64,000 nucleotides of DNA from Caviibacter sp963550915 (GCA_963550915.1 CAUVEB010000003.1:62001-126000); one strand, 5' to 3'; positions 8,898-18,686 are shown, counted from the first letter of the stretch. Numbers and translations are program-made. The notes: generated by a model not told the origin, from the letters alone.

Positions 8898-9452
8898 ATG
8901 TGGAAAGAATTAGAATTACAAATAAAAATATGCGACAAATGTAATCCTTTGGGACTTAAAACACCACCTATTATAGGGGAAGGTAACAAAAATGCAGATA
9001 TAGTTGTCGTATTTGATAGTATAAGTAAGAGTATGTCTGATAGTAAAAGTATAATATTTAGTGAAGAATGTAAAAGTTTAAAACCAATTTTAAAATTTGT
9101 TAAAATAGATTTTGATAATTGTTATTTTACAACTTTAACCAAGTATTATAACAGAGAAATTATAGGCTATGAGGAAAGATATAGCTGTATGAAATTTTTA
9201 CTAGAAGAAATATATCTTGTTGAACCAAAATATATAGTAGTAGTAGGTGAAAATTTATTTAATTTCATTTATACTTATTACACTAATAAAAAGACAAATA
9301 AAAAACTTATAGATATAACTAAAAATGTTGGAAGTGTATTTGATTTTTATGGAATAAAATTAATACCAATATATGATATGGAATATATATCAAAAGCTAG
9401 TAATGAAGAAAAAAGAAAATTAGTTAAAGTTTTAAAGGAGATGACAAAATAG
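8898..9452 (+). CDS. Uracil-DNA glycosylase family-4-like protein (divergent)
   Basis: 184 residues laid out like a family 4/5 uracil-DNA glycosylase: CxxC near residues 14-17 (KICDKC), a P(x)IGEGN segment where the family has the GEAPG water-activating loop, a third cysteine near residue 94 (RYSCMKFL) and the strand EPKYIVVVGENLF. The catalytic loop GEGNKNADIVVVFDS departs from consensus and the C-terminal HPS-type motif is not seen, so activity is doubtful. It may be a degenerate UDG or a DNA-binding relative. It sits tightly between the MBL gene and ychF. Confidence 0.6.
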   Translation: MWKELELQIKICDKCNPLGLKTPPIIGEGNKNADIVVVFDSISKSMSDSKSIIFSEECKSLKPILKFVKIDFDNCYFTTLTKYYNREIIGYEERYSCMKFLLEEIYLVEPKYIVVVGENLFNFIYTYYTNKKTNKKLIDITKNVGSVFDFYGIKLIPIYDMEYISKASNEEKRKLVKVLKEMTK

Positions 9453-10556
9453 ATGATAGGTATAGGTATAGTTGGACTACCAAATGTAGGAAAATCAACG
9501 TTATTTAATGCATTAACGAAAACACAAAATGCACAGGCAGCAAATTATCCTTTTGCTACAATAGAACCTAATGTAGGTTTAGTTGCAGTACCTGACGAAA
9601 GAATAGATAAATTAGTAAGTATTATAAACCCTAAATCAGTTGTAAATGCAACTGTTGAATTTATAGATATAGCTGGGCTTGTTAAAGGAGCATCTAAAGG
9701 GGAAGGGCTTGGAAACCAATTTTTAAGTAATATTAGAAATACACAAGCTATATGCCAAGTTGTTAGATGTTTTGATGATGAGAATATAATACACGTAAAT
9801 GGCAATGTTGACCCTATAAGAGATATTGAAACTATTAATCTTGAACTTATTTTCTCAGATATAGAAACGATAGATAGAGCAATTGCTAAAAATATAAAGC
9901 TTCTAAGAGGTGGAAATAAAGAATCAAAATTTTTAGTTGATACACTTGAAAAATGTAAAAAACATTTAGAAGAAGAAAAGCTATTAAACGGACTAGATTT
10001 AACATCAGAAGAATTAGAATGTATAAAAGTATATCAATTTTTAACTATTAAACCTATGATGTACGCAGTAAATATATCAGAAAATGATTTAAGCTCAGGA
10101 ATTGATAACGATTATGTAAAAAAAGTAAAAGAATATGCAAGTAAATCAAATAGTGAAGTTGTAAGTTTTTCAGCAAAAGTCGAATCTGAACTTGTTGAAA
10201 TTGAAGATGAAGAACTAAGACAAGAATTTATAGAAACATTAGGAATTACAACTCCTAGTTTAGATAGACTTATAACAGTGGGATACAGAATGTTAGGACT
10301 AATAACATATTTTACAGCAGGTGAAAAAGAAGTTCGTGCTTGGACTATAAAAAAAGGTACAAACGCTCAAAATTCTGCTGGAGAGATTCATACCGATATA
10401 CAAAAAGGATTTATTAGAGCAGAAGTTGTTGAATTTAATAAATTTATTGAAAATAAAGGTTGGCAAGGATCTAAAGAAAAAGGAGATATGAGATTAGAAG
10501 GTAAAGAATATATAGTAAATGACGGAGATGTAATGTTCTTTAGATTTAATGTATAG
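9453..10556 (+). CDS. ychF: Redox-regulated ATPase YchF (Obg family)
   Basis: Translation-associated P-loop ATPase. P-loop GLPNVGKST is at residues 8-16, followed by ANYPFATIEPNVG (switch I region) and DIAGLVKGASKGEGLGNQFL (G3 region), both diagnostic of YchF/OLA1. The C-terminal TGS-like domain carries REVRAWT-type sequence (KEVRAWTIKKGT) and the ending DVMFFRFNV. Its 367 residues match the family. The start directly abuts the stop of the UDG-like gene; AAGGAG lies about 13 bases upstream. Confidence 0.96.
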   Translation: MIGIGIVGLPNVGKSTLFNALTKTQNAQAANYPFATIEPNVGLVAVPDERIDKLVSIINPKSVVNATVEFIDIAGLVKGASKGEGLGNQFLSNIRNTQAICQVVRCFDDENIIHVNGNVDPIRDIETINLELIFSDIETIDRAIAKNIKLLRGGNKESKFLVDTLEKCKKHLEEEKLLNGLDLTSEELECIKVYQFLTIKPMMYAVNISENDLSSGIDNDYVKKVKEYASKSNSEVVSFSAKVESELVEIEDEELRQEFIETLGITTPSLDRLITVGYRMLGLITYFTAGEKEVRAWTIKKGTNAQNSAGEIHTDIQKGFIRAEVVEFNKFIENKGWQGSKEKGDMRLEGKEYIVNDGDVMFFRFNV

Positions 10557-10564
10557 GAGATGCT

Positions 10565-11386
10565 ATGAATAATTATATAAATGAGCTTATAAGTTCAATT
10601 AAACAAACTGATAAAGTATCAATTAGTGTAGGTTTAATATTATTAATATTTTATCCTAAAATAAGAAGATTCTTAGAGAAGATCATAGAAAAAATATTTT
10701 TAAAATCTAGTATAGAAGAAAGTATTAAGGTTTTTATAAGATCAATAATAAATATAAGTGCAAATGTATTATTAATCCTTATAATCTTAAAACAGTTTGG
10801 TATACAATTAAGTTCTATATCTTCTATTTTAGCAGGTCTTAGTATATTTTTAGGGTTTGCATTTAAAGAAATTATAGGTAATTTTGGTGGAGGACTTATA
10901 CTTATCATATTTAAACCATTTAAAATTGATGATATAATCGAATATAAAGGGATAACAGGAGTTGTAAAACAAATTGAGCTATTTTATACAACTATAGTTA
11001 ATTTCCAAGGTGATATGGTAATAATGCCAAATGGACTTGTAATAAATACTGAAATAAAAAATATAACAAGAGATCCTAGAAGAAGACTAGATTTAATAAT
11101 AGGTGTAGGATATAATTCGGATATAGAAAAAGCAAAAGAAATATTAATGCAAGTTGCAACTAAATGTCCTTATACTTTAAAGGAACCAAAACCAATAATT
11201 GGAGTTAGTAATTTTAATGCATCAAGTATTGATATTACATATAATGTATATGTTCTTAGTCCAAACTATGTAAATGCTAAATTTTATTTACTAGAAAATA
11301 TTAAAAAAGAGTTTGATAATAATAATATTGAAATACCATATCCACAAGTTGATGTTCATGTAAAAGGTGATGTGCATGCAAATTAA
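10565..11386 (+). CDS. mscS: Small-conductance mechanosensitive channel
   Basis: Membrane channel that opens under turgor stress. Two to three hydrophobic segments in residues 15-100 are followed by the pore helix and the MscS signature around GLSIFLGFAFKEIIGNFGGG, then the beta domain with FKIDDIIEYKGITGVV and MPNGLVINTEIKN. At 273 residues it is the compact MscS type. AGGAGA precedes the ATG. It overlaps the downstream hydrolase by 11 bases. Confidence 0.92.
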   Translation: MNNYINELISSIKQTDKVSISVGLILLIFYPKIRRFLEKIIEKIFLKSSIEESIKVFIRSIINISANVLLILIILKQFGIQLSSISSILAGLSIFLGFAFKEIIGNFGGGLILIIFKPFKIDDIIEYKGITGVVKQIELFYTTIVNFQGDMVIMPNGLVINTEIKNITRDPRRRLDLIIGVGYNSDIEKAKEILMQVATKCPYTLKEPKPIIGVSNFNASSIDITYNVYVLSPNYVNAKFYLLENIKKEFDNNNIEIPYPQVDVHVKGDVHAN

Positions 11387-11993
11387 ATTGTTTTATGATA
11401 AAATAACTTATTGCAATAGCTATCTTGTTATAAAAGATAATGATTGTGTTGTTATTGATACTGGTGGTAAAGATATGAGTGAGCTTATCTCATACATTAA
11501 AGAAAATAATCTAAATCTTAAAAGTATATTAATAACTCATGGACACTTTGATCATATTATAGGAACAGATGAGGTATTAGAATACAAAGAAGTTCCTGTT
11601 TATGTAGGTGCTGAAGATGAAAAGTTTTTCTATGACCATAGATTATCATTATCATATTGGATAGATATGGAATATAAGCTAAATGAAAAGTATAAACTTA
11701 ATAAAATAAACGATGGTGATATTATTTTTGACTTTTTATGTATTTCAACACCAGGTCATACAAAAGGAAGTACCTGTTTTTATAATAAAGAGCATAAAAT
11801 AATGTTTACAGGAGATACTCTATTTAAAGAAGCTTATGGTAGAACAGATTTTCCTACTGGAGATGCAAGAGAGCTAAGAGATTCATTAAATAAACTTTTA
11901 TCAATGGATAAGGATATTACAATTTATCCAGGTCATGGTGAAAGTTCAACTATAGAAGAAGAATATAATAATTATTTTGGTATGTATTATTAG
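11376..11993 (+). CDS. MBL-fold hydrolase, glyoxalase II-like
   Basis: A 205-residue metallo-beta-lactamase-fold protein of the YcbL/GloB2 type. It has THGHFDHIIG (HxHxDH), STPGHTKGS, FTGDTLF and YPGHGESS, the full set of metal-binding motifs, but lacks the C-terminal domain of true glyoxalase II. ATG at 11376 with AAAAGG upstream is preferred to the GTG at 11367. The likely role is thioester hydrolysis; the substrate is not evident. It is coupled to mscS by overlap. Confidence 0.85.
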   Translation: MQIKLFYDKITYCNSYLVIKDNDCVVIDTGGKDMSELISYIKENNLNLKSILITHGHFDHIIGTDEVLEYKEVPVYVGAEDEKFFYDHRLSLSYWIDMEYKLNEKYKLNKINDGDIIFDFLCISTPGHTKGSTCFYNKEHKIMFTGDTLFKEAYGRTDFPTGDARELRDSLNKLLSMDKDITIYPGHGESSTIEEEYNNYFGMYY

Positions 11994-12004
11994 GAGAGTT
12001 AATA

Positions 12005-12655
12005 ATGAATAAAATGTCAAATATAATGGTAGCAGTAATACTTGCATTAGGTGCTATAATTTCAATGGCTATAATCGCAAATGCTATAGATAAAAATAAT
12101 ATTAGTAATAGAACAGTAACAGTAAGAGGAAGTGCTACTACTATTCTTGATACTAAACAGTATAGTTTTGAAACGACTATATATGTTAAATCAAAAGACC
12201 TAAATAAAGCTTATGATGAATTATTTGAAAAAGAACAAAATATAAAAAACAATATTAGTAAAGATATTGTTTATGAAGAACAAAGTATCAAAGCTAAAGC
12301 AAACTTTAGACAAAATACAGATAAAGTTATAGACTATGAAGTATTTAAGACACTTAAGTTTGTAAATCGAGATATATCAAAATTAAATAAAGTAAAAGAA
12401 GAACTTGATTTATTATCGCTTAAAATAAATAATATTAAAGTTCATGATATTAAAGTTGAATATGAAGATATAACAAATGGCATAAAAAATGACCTATTAT
12501 CTAAAGCAATGAAAGATGCAAAAGAAAAAGCATATATAATGGTAAAAGAAAAAGGTCATGATGTAGGAGATTATAACAAAGTAATTCAAGGAAGATTTTT
12601 TGTAGAAGATAATAAATTATCTGTTATAGTAACAGTAGTGTTTGAAATAAATTAA
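12005..12655 (+). CDS. SIMPL-domain (DUF541) protein
   Basis: A 216-residue protein with one N-terminal hydrophobic segment (about residues 8-28), a membrane anchor or signal, then the SIMPL fold: TVRGSATTILDTKQYSFET matches the family start GxAxxxxxPDxA. SIMPL proteins are periplasmic or anchored and are linked with oxidative or envelope stress in some bacteria, with no firm biochemical role. AGGAG precedes the ATG; the gene lies 11 bases after the hydrolase. Confidence 0.8.
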   Translation: MNKMSNIMVAVILALGAIISMAIIANAIDKNNISNRTVTVRGSATTILDTKQYSFETTIYVKSKDLNKAYDELFEKEQNIKNNISKDIVYEEQSIKAKANFRQNTDKVIDYEVFKTLKFVNRDISKLNKVKEELDLLSLKINNIKVHDIKVEYEDITNGIKNDLLSKAMKDAKEKAYIMVKEKGHDVGDYNKVIQGRFFVEDNKLSVIVTVVFEIN

Positions 12656-12686
12656 AAATAGTTAGAAAAAATAGGAGGATAATATT

Positions 12687-13259
12687 ATGAAACCAGCAAT
12701 GGAACTAAGACAAGGAAGTACATATAGAAAGGACGGAGTACCTTACATAATTTTAAAAGCTGATAGACACCAATCAACATCAGGTAAAAAAGCAAGAGCA
12801 GCAGAAATGAAATTTAAAATTAAAGATTTAATAAGTAACAAAGTGCAAGAAATAACAGTATTATCAACTGAAATAATGGATGATATAATACTTGATAAAT
12901 ATCAAATGCAATTCCTATATCAAATGGATGGTGAATATAACTTTATGAACCAAGAAACATTTGAACAAATCGTTTTAGGTGAAGAAGAATTAGGAGATGC
13001 TGTAAATTATCTTGAAGATGAAATGATAATACAAGTTCTAATGTATGAACAAACTCCAGTTGGTGTTGAATTACCAAATACAGTAATAAGAGAAGTAACA
13101 TATACAGAACCAGGTCTTAAAGGTGATACTATAGGAAGAGCAACAAAACCTGCAACAATAACAACAGGTTATGTATTACAAGTACCTTTATTTGTTGAAA
13201 TTGGAGATAAAATCAAAATTGATACAAGAGACGGAGAGTACATAGAAAGAGCAAATTAA
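12687..13259 (+). CDS. efp: Elongation factor P (long-loop variant)
   Basis: EF-P relieves ribosome stalling at polyproline. The 190-residue three-domain protein ends with the signature YTEPGLKGDT...ATITTGYVLQVPLFVE. The beta3-beta4 loop that reaches the peptidyl-transfer site reads HQSTSGKKARAAEMKF (from residue 28); by hand alignment it is 3-4 residues longer than the E. coli K34 loop and resembles the QS-T-rich loop of YeiP/EfpL proteins. Whether Lys34, Lys35 or Arg37 is the tip cannot be settled here. AGGAGG precedes the ATG and a terminator follows immediately. Confidence 0.92.
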   Translation: MKPAMELRQGSTYRKDGVPYIILKADRHQSTSGKKARAAEMKFKIKDLISNKVQEITVLSTEIMDDIILDKYQMQFLYQMDGEYNFMNQETFEQIVLGEEELGDAVNYLEDEMIIQVLMYEQTPVGVELPNTVIREVTYTEPGLKGDTIGRATKPATITTGYVLQVPLFVEIGDKIKIDTRDGEYIERAN

Positions 13260-13263
13260 TAGG

Positions 13264-13283
13264 AGGCACATTAGTGCCTTTTT
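13264..13283 (+). terminator. Terminator after efp
   Basis: AGGCAC / GTGCCT stem with loop ATTA and a following T run. Its 5' arm carries an accidental AGGAGG plus GTG pairing that mimics a start site for the next gene. Confidence 0.75.
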
Positions 13284-13303
13284 GTCTAGTAAAAGAGGTA
13301 AAC

Positions 13304-14107
13304 TTGAAAAAAATTATAATATTATTACTTTCTATAATAAGTTTTAGTGAAAAAATAAGTGTTGCAAGTTTTAATGTTGCAAGACTTGGACAATCTAAAA
13401 AAGATATGGTAGCCTTAAAAAGGATAATATCAAAGTTTGATATAATTGCACTCCAAGAAGTAATGTCTGAAATCTCATTAAAGGAGTTAAATGACTATAT
13501 TGGAAATGATTATTCATATGCCATATCAAAAGCAGTAGGAACTAAAAAATATAAAGAACATTATGCTATATTGTATAAAAAATCTAAGGTATCAGAAATA
13601 AGAAATTTAGGTGTATATGATGATAAATTTGATGATTTCATAAGAGAACCTAGTGCTTTTTATATTAAATCAAATAAGTTTGATTTTGTATTAATACCAG
13701 TACATTCAATATTTTCTGATGATGCTAAAAAAAGAGTTATAGAAGCATCAAAATATATAGATGTATATGAATATTTTTATAATAAAACAAAAGAAGAAGA
13801 TATAATAATACTTGGAGATTTTAATTTGCCTGCAAATGACAAAGCTTTTTTTGGTATAAAAAATAAATATAATATGGTAAATATAATAAATCCTAATAAA
13901 AATAAAACTACCCTATCAAAAAAAGGTCTTGCTAATTCATATGACAATATTTTTTTAAATTTAGAAAAAACAAGAGAGTTTACAAAGATATTTGGTGTTT
14001 ATGATTTTACAAAAAATAATTATGAAGAAATTAGAAAATATATTTCTGATCATTTACTTATTTTTGGTATTTTTGAGAATAGTGAGGATTTAGATGAGAA
14101 AGAATAA
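13304..14107 (+). CDS. Exported endonuclease/exonuclease/phosphatase-fold protein
   Basis: EEP-superfamily (DNase I-like) protein of 267 residues. Catalytic motifs: ASFNVARLG near residue 20, ALQEVMS (Glu for metal), GDFNLPA, and SDHLLIFG at the C-terminus (the Asp-His pair). From TTG at 13304, with GAGGT just upstream, it begins MKKIIILLLSIISF, a signal peptide, so it is probably secreted or periplasmic. The GTG at 13274 lies in the efp terminator stem and is unlikely. It could be a secreted DNase or a phosphatase. The end overlaps the MATE gene by 14 bases. Confidence 0.82.
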   Translation: MKKIIILLLSIISFSEKISVASFNVARLGQSKKDMVALKRIISKFDIIALQEVMSEISLKELNDYIGNDYSYAISKAVGTKKYKEHYAILYKKSKVSEIRNLGVYDDKFDDFIREPSAFYIKSNKFDFVLIPVHSIFSDDAKKRVIEASKYIDVYEYFYNKTKEEDIIILGDFNLPANDKAFFGIKNKYNMVNIINPNKNKTTLSKKGLANSYDNIFLNLEKTREFTKIFGVYDFTKNNYEEIRKYISDHLLIFGIFENSEDLDEKE

Positions 14108-15437
14108 GTGGCTGTATATAAAAATAATGTACCTTGCAATACCTGTTGCACTAGAAAACCTTGTATATAGTTTAATTAATTTTATTGATATTTTTATGGT
14201 TGGGAAAGAAAATATAGCACTAGGTCTAGGTTCTGCTGCTATAAGTTCAATTGGTGTATCAAATCAAATATTTTTAATATATTCAAGTTGTCTTTATGGT
14301 ATACTAAGTGGTGCAAATATACTTGCAGCACAATATTTTGGTGCTAAAGATTTTAAAACTCTTAGAAAAATAATAACTATAACCCTATTTTTAGGACTAG
14401 CTTTTTCATTACCTTTTATTATAGCAGGAAATATAATGCCTGAAAAAATAATAAGTTTTTATACTAGCGATCCTAAAGTAATAAGTTTAGCACAAAAATA
14501 TTTCAAGATTATTATATACACATTCCCATTACATGCAATAGGCTTTTCATTTGCTATGATGTTAAGATCAACAAAAATGCCAAAATATTCACTTTATGCA
14601 TCTTTTTGTGGTTTGATTGTAAATATAATCTTAAATTTAATATTAATTCCAAAAATAGGAGTTGAAGGAGCTGCTATTGCAACCCTTGTAGCAAGAATAG
14701 TTACTGTAATATATATACTATGTACTATAACATATAAAAAAGTTCCTATACTTCCTAGAATATCGGAATTAAAATATATTAGTATAGATTTTGTACAAAA
14801 GATTATAAAAATATCAACTCTTACATTTATGCATGAACTTTTATGGTCTGTAGCATATTCAACTAAAGTTATGCTATATGGAAAAGTTGGAACAACTGCA
14901 TTTTCAAGTATACAACTTGTTACAAGTATTAGTGGTCTAATATTTACACTGTTTATAGGATTATCAAATGCAACGGCTGTAATAATAGGAAATGAAATTG
15001 GAAGAGGTCATATGGATAGAGCATATGATTATTCTAAAAAATGCTTAAAATTGTTTGGTATAGTAGCAATAATGGTTTCAGTTTGTATAAATATATTTGC
15101 TCCAATAATACTAAATAATATGGGTACAAGTATACAGTTATATAATGTAAGTATAAGTGTAATTAGAGCTGAATCAATTGTTAATATTTTAAAAGCTTAC
15201 TCTATAATATTTTTAATAGGAATATTAAGAGCAGGTGGAGATATAGGATTTTCTTTAGTTGTAGAATTAGCATTTATGTGGCTTGTAGGAATACCTATGA
15301 CATATTTTGCTATACTATTAAAACTACCAATATCAATTATTTACTTGATATCTTGGAGCGATGAATTATTTAAGCTATATCCATGTATAAAAAGATATAT
15401 TAGCAAAAAATGGATAACTAATTTAATAAAGGAGTAA
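14094..15437 (+). CDS. MATE-family multidrug efflux transporter
   Basis: A 447-residue inner-membrane protein with about 12 hydrophobic helices, cation-coupled drug export. The N-terminal half has ALENLVYSLINFIDIFMVG (the MATE pattern PxxxxxLxxxxxxxxDxxFVG) and AAQYFGAKD; the second half repeats this as VAYSTKVMLYGKVG and GNEIGRG. The substrate cannot be read from sequence. The start lies within the preceding gene; dgt follows 6 bases after the stop. Confidence 0.9.
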   Translation: MRKNKWLYIKIMYLAIPVALENLVYSLINFIDIFMVGKENIALGLGSAAISSIGVSNQIFLIYSSCLYGILSGANILAAQYFGAKDFKTLRKIITITLFLGLAFSLPFIIAGNIMPEKIISFYTSDPKVISLAQKYFKIIIYTFPLHAIGFSFAMMLRSTKMPKYSLYASFCGLIVNIILNLILIPKIGVEGAAIATLVARIVTVIYILCTITYKKVPILPRISELKYISIDFVQKIIKISTLTFMHELLWSVAYSTKVMLYGKVGTTAFSSIQLVTSISGLIFTLFIGLSNATAVIIGNEIGRGHMDRAYDYSKKCLKLFGIVAIMVSVCINIFAPIILNNMGTSIQLYNVSISVIRAESIVNILKAYSIIFLIGILRAGGDIGFSLVVELAFMWLVGIPMTYFAILLKLPISIIYLISWSDELFKLYPCIKRYISKKWITNLIKE

Positions 15438-15443
15438 AAAAAC

Positions 15444-16895
15444 ATGAGGATGAATTGGAATGATTTATTATCAACATCAAGCATGAGAGCTAGAAGTAGA
15501 ATAAAAACATCAGATATAAGAAGTGATTTTGAAAAAGATTTTCATAGAATAGTTAGTAGTCCTTCATTTAGAAGATTACAAGATAAAACGCAGGCTTATC
15601 CTTTAGAAGAAAATGATTTTGTTAGAACAAGACTTACTCATTCAATTGAAGTATCATCATTTTCAAAAGCATTAGCACAAGCAATAGGTACTAGATTAAT
15701 TGAAGAAAAAATAGATAGTGATTTTGGATATGATAAATTAAATGCCATAACTACAATATTATCAGGAGCATCTTTAATACATGATATAGGAAATCCTCCA
15801 TTTGGACATTTTGGAGAAGATAGTATAAGAATATGGTTTCGTAAAAATATGGATAAAATTGATGTATTAGACTATTATGGAAATAAAAGAAAATTAAATG
15901 AGCTTTTAAATGAACAAATGATAAATGATTTCTATAATTTTGAAGGTAATGCTCAAACATTAAGAGTTGTGTCAAAACTTCATTTTATTGTTGATGAAAA
16001 TGGTATGAACTTAACATGTGCACTACTTAATGCTGTTATTAAATACCCTATATCTTCAGTTGAAATAGATAAGAATAAAAATGATGCTAGATACAAGAAA
16101 ATGGGATATTACTACGCTGAAAAAGACTTGTTTGATAAGATAGTATCAAGCACAAAATGCTATAATATGAAAAATCCTTTAACTTATCTACTAGAAGCTG
16201 CAGATGATATAGCATATGCAACAGCAGATTTTGAAGATGGTTTTAAGAAAAAACATATAAGTTTTCAAGACTTAGAAGAAAGTTTAGTGGAATATGGATT
16301 TACTAAGGGTAATATATACTATGACAGATTTTATAAGTACTATGAAGAAGCTAAACAAAAAAATGTATATGATGCAAAGCTATATGCAGTTCAAAGATGG
16401 ATAATATCTATACAAGGCTTAATAATAAATGATGTAGTTAATACATTTATTGATAATTATGAAAAAATTATGAATGGTCAATTAGAACAAGACTTATTTT
16501 ACTATTCACCATGCAAAACACTAGTTAAGATGTTAAAAAATGTTGCAAGAAAATTAGTGTTTGAATCAACTGTTATAAGTAAAACAGAGATATCAGCACA
16601 TACTATTATTAATTCGCTTTTAGATAATTTTATACCGTCGGTAGTAAATTATGATACAGAATATGATAATAATTCGCTACATAAAAGATATATAAGTATT
16701 TTATCTGAAAGCCATAGATATATTTATAAGGTGTATGCTAATAAATATGAAAATGAAAATAAAGATAAACTTACAAAAGAGCAGATATATAACTATAAGC
16801 TGTACTTAAGACTTTTATTAGTCACTGATTTCATATCAGGAATGACAGATAATTATAGTAAGACATTATATCAAGAATTAAACGCTATAAAATAG
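15444..16895 (+). CDS. dgt: Deoxyguanosinetriphosphate triphosphohydrolase-like protein
   Basis: HD-domain enzyme cleaving dNTPs, usually dGTP, to nucleoside and triphosphate. FRRLQDKTQAYPLEENDFVRTRLTHSIEVS and SLIHDIGNPPFGHFGE (written here as its two halves) carry the H...HD...D metal ligands; the later Asp is in LEAADDIAYATADFEDG. At 483 residues it is of the longer Dgt type. AGGAG precedes the ATG with a spacing of about 8 bases. Nucleotide specificity is not proven. Confidence 0.9.
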   Translation: MRMNWNDLLSTSSMRARSRIKTSDIRSDFEKDFHRIVSSPSFRRLQDKTQAYPLEENDFVRTRLTHSIEVSSFSKALAQAIGTRLIEEKIDSDFGYDKLNAITTILSGASLIHDIGNPPFGHFGEDSIRIWFRKNMDKIDVLDYYGNKRKLNELLNEQMINDFYNFEGNAQTLRVVSKLHFIVDENGMNLTCALLNAVIKYPISSVEIDKNKNDARYKKMGYYYAEKDLFDKIVSSTKCYNMKNPLTYLLEAADDIAYATADFEDGFKKKHISFQDLEESLVEYGFTKGNIYYDRFYKYYEEAKQKNVYDAKLYAVQRWIISIQGLIINDVVNTFIDNYEKIMNGQLEQDLFYYSPCKTLVKMLKNVARKLVFESTVISKTEISAHTIINSLLDNFIPSVVNYDTEYDNNSLHKRYISILSESHRYIYKVYANKYENENKDKLTKEQIYNYKLYLRLLLVTDFISGMTDNYSKTLYQELNAIK

Positions 16896-16955
16896 TAATG
16901 AAAATATTTTTATTTTATGATAACATTTAGCTATACTAAAATAAGGGGACAATTT

Positions 16956-18686
16956 ATGTTTAAATATATATATAAGATTAGATACAGGTTAATAATCTCA
17001 AGTATATTTTATTTGATATTGGCTGTATTTCTACTATTACCTTTTGATTTTTTTGGAGAGATAGTAGATGGTATAAATAATAAGACTATAGGTTTTAATT
17101 CTATCTTAACAAAAGTAACGATAATGTTACTTATAACTTTTTTGGATTTCATATTAAATGGTATAACAGAATTAATAGTATTTAGATCATATGATAAATA
17201 TATTTATGTTATACAAAAAGAAATTCTACAAAAAGTTATGAAACAAACACCACAATACTTTAATAAAATGAGTATAGGTGAGGTAATGGGCAGAATGCTA
17301 AGTGATGTAAATGAGTATATAGCTCAATTTTTAAGTTGGGGTATTTACTGCTTTGGAGTTGGAGTTATACAAAATATAGTCATTTTAGCATATATTATTT
17401 ACAAGGTAGATTATAAATTTGCAATGTTAATAAACTTGCCGTATATTATTGTAACTATTTTTATTATCACTCAAAAAAGAAATTATGAAAATAAGTATAA
17501 GAGTATGGCAGCAGATTTTGATATTATTTCTAAAAAAACTCTTGAGAATATTAAGGGTATAAGAATAATAAGAGCTTACAATATGATATTTAAAATAAGA
17601 GAGAAATATTTAGAAAATTTAGAAAAATATACTAAAAGCAATCTTTCTTTTTCAATGTATCATGCTTATCAACATGCAACAAATGTTGTTGCTGTAGCTT
17701 TTTCTTATTTCATTTTAATTATATACGGTTACTATAGTTATAGTCATGGATTTATTACTTTTGGGACTCTACTTGGTGTTTCTTTAATTATGACTTTACT
17801 TGCTTGGCCCTATACTGTTTTAGCACTTTTCTTCTTTTCTCTTTTTGAGTATAAGATAGGGCTTAATAGAGTAAATGAAATATTAGAAGCAAATGAAGTA
17901 GTAGATGAAAATACAGGACATAAAAAACTACTTTTCAGTAAAAGTATAGAATTTAGAGATTTTAATTTTTCTTTTGAAAATAAAAAGTCATTAAAAAATA
18001 TATGTTTCACATTAAATAAAGGAGAAACTTTAGGAATAGTTGGTAAGACAGGAAGTGGTAAAACAACACTTATAAAACAACTATTAAGACTTTATGAAAA
18101 TAATGGTGGAATATACATTGATGATGTTGATATTAAAGAATATGACATAAAATCGCTAAGATCAAACTTTGGATATTCTCCACAAGAATACTATATTTTT
18201 TCAAAAACTATAGAAGAAAACATTTTATTTCATAGAAATCTAAGTGATAATTTAGATAATGCACTTGTACTTGCTGATCTTAAAAAGGATATAGCAAATT
18301 TTGAAAATGGTATAAAAACTATAGTAGGTGAAAATGGAGTTTCATTATCAGGTGGTCAAAAACAAAGATTATCTATTGCAAGAGCAATTATATCTGAACC
18401 TGAAATTTTAATACTTGATGACAGTTTATCTGCACTAGATACAAATACAGAAAAAAATATAATTGAGAATTTAGAAAAAAATAGAAAAGGAAAAACAAAT
18501 ATAATAGTATCACATAGAATATCAAGCGTAATAAATGCAGATAAGATCTTAATATTAAATTCTGGAGTTATTGAAAATATGGGGACACATAAAGAGCTAT
18601 TAGAAAGCTCAGATTGGTATAGAAAATTATATGAATACCAAAATAGAAAGGAAGAAAATCTTGAAAGAGAAGAATTATTTGATTAA
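16956..18686 (+). CDS. ABC exporter half-transporter, subunit 1
   Basis: 576 residues: six membrane helices (about 1-310) then a nucleotide-binding domain with Walker A GKTGSGKTT, Q-loop YSPQEYY, signature LSGGQKQR and Walker B ILILDDSLSALD, where Asp replaces the usual catalytic Glu, so this is probably the degenerate site of a heterodimer. AAGGGG upstream selects ATG at 16956 over 16917. It is followed at once by a second half-transporter; the pair resembles BmrCD/TM287-288 exporters. Substrate unknown. Confidence 0.9.
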   Translation: MFKYIYKIRYRLIISSIFYLILAVFLLLPFDFFGEIVDGINNKTIGFNSILTKVTIMLLITFLDFILNGITELIVFRSYDKYIYVIQKEILQKVMKQTPQYFNKMSIGEVMGRMLSDVNEYIAQFLSWGIYCFGVGVIQNIVILAYIIYKVDYKFAMLINLPYIIVTIFIITQKRNYENKYKSMAADFDIISKKTLENIKGIRIIRAYNMIFKIREKYLENLEKYTKSNLSFSMYHAYQHATNVVAVAFSYFILIIYGYYSYSHGFITFGTLLGVSLIMTLLAWPYTVLALFFFSLFEYKIGLNRVNEILEANEVVDENTGHKKLLFSKSIEFRDFNFSFENKKSLKNICFTLNKGETLGIVGKTGSGKTTLIKQLLRLYENNGGIYIDDVDIKEYDIKSLRSNFGYSPQEYYIFSKTIEENILFHRNLSDNLDNALVLADLKKDIANFENGIKTIVGENGVSLSGGQKQRLSIARAIISEPEILILDDSLSALDTNTEKNIIENLEKNRKGKTNIIVSHRISSVINADKILILNSGVIENMGTHKELLESSDWYRKLYEYQNRKEENLEREELFD

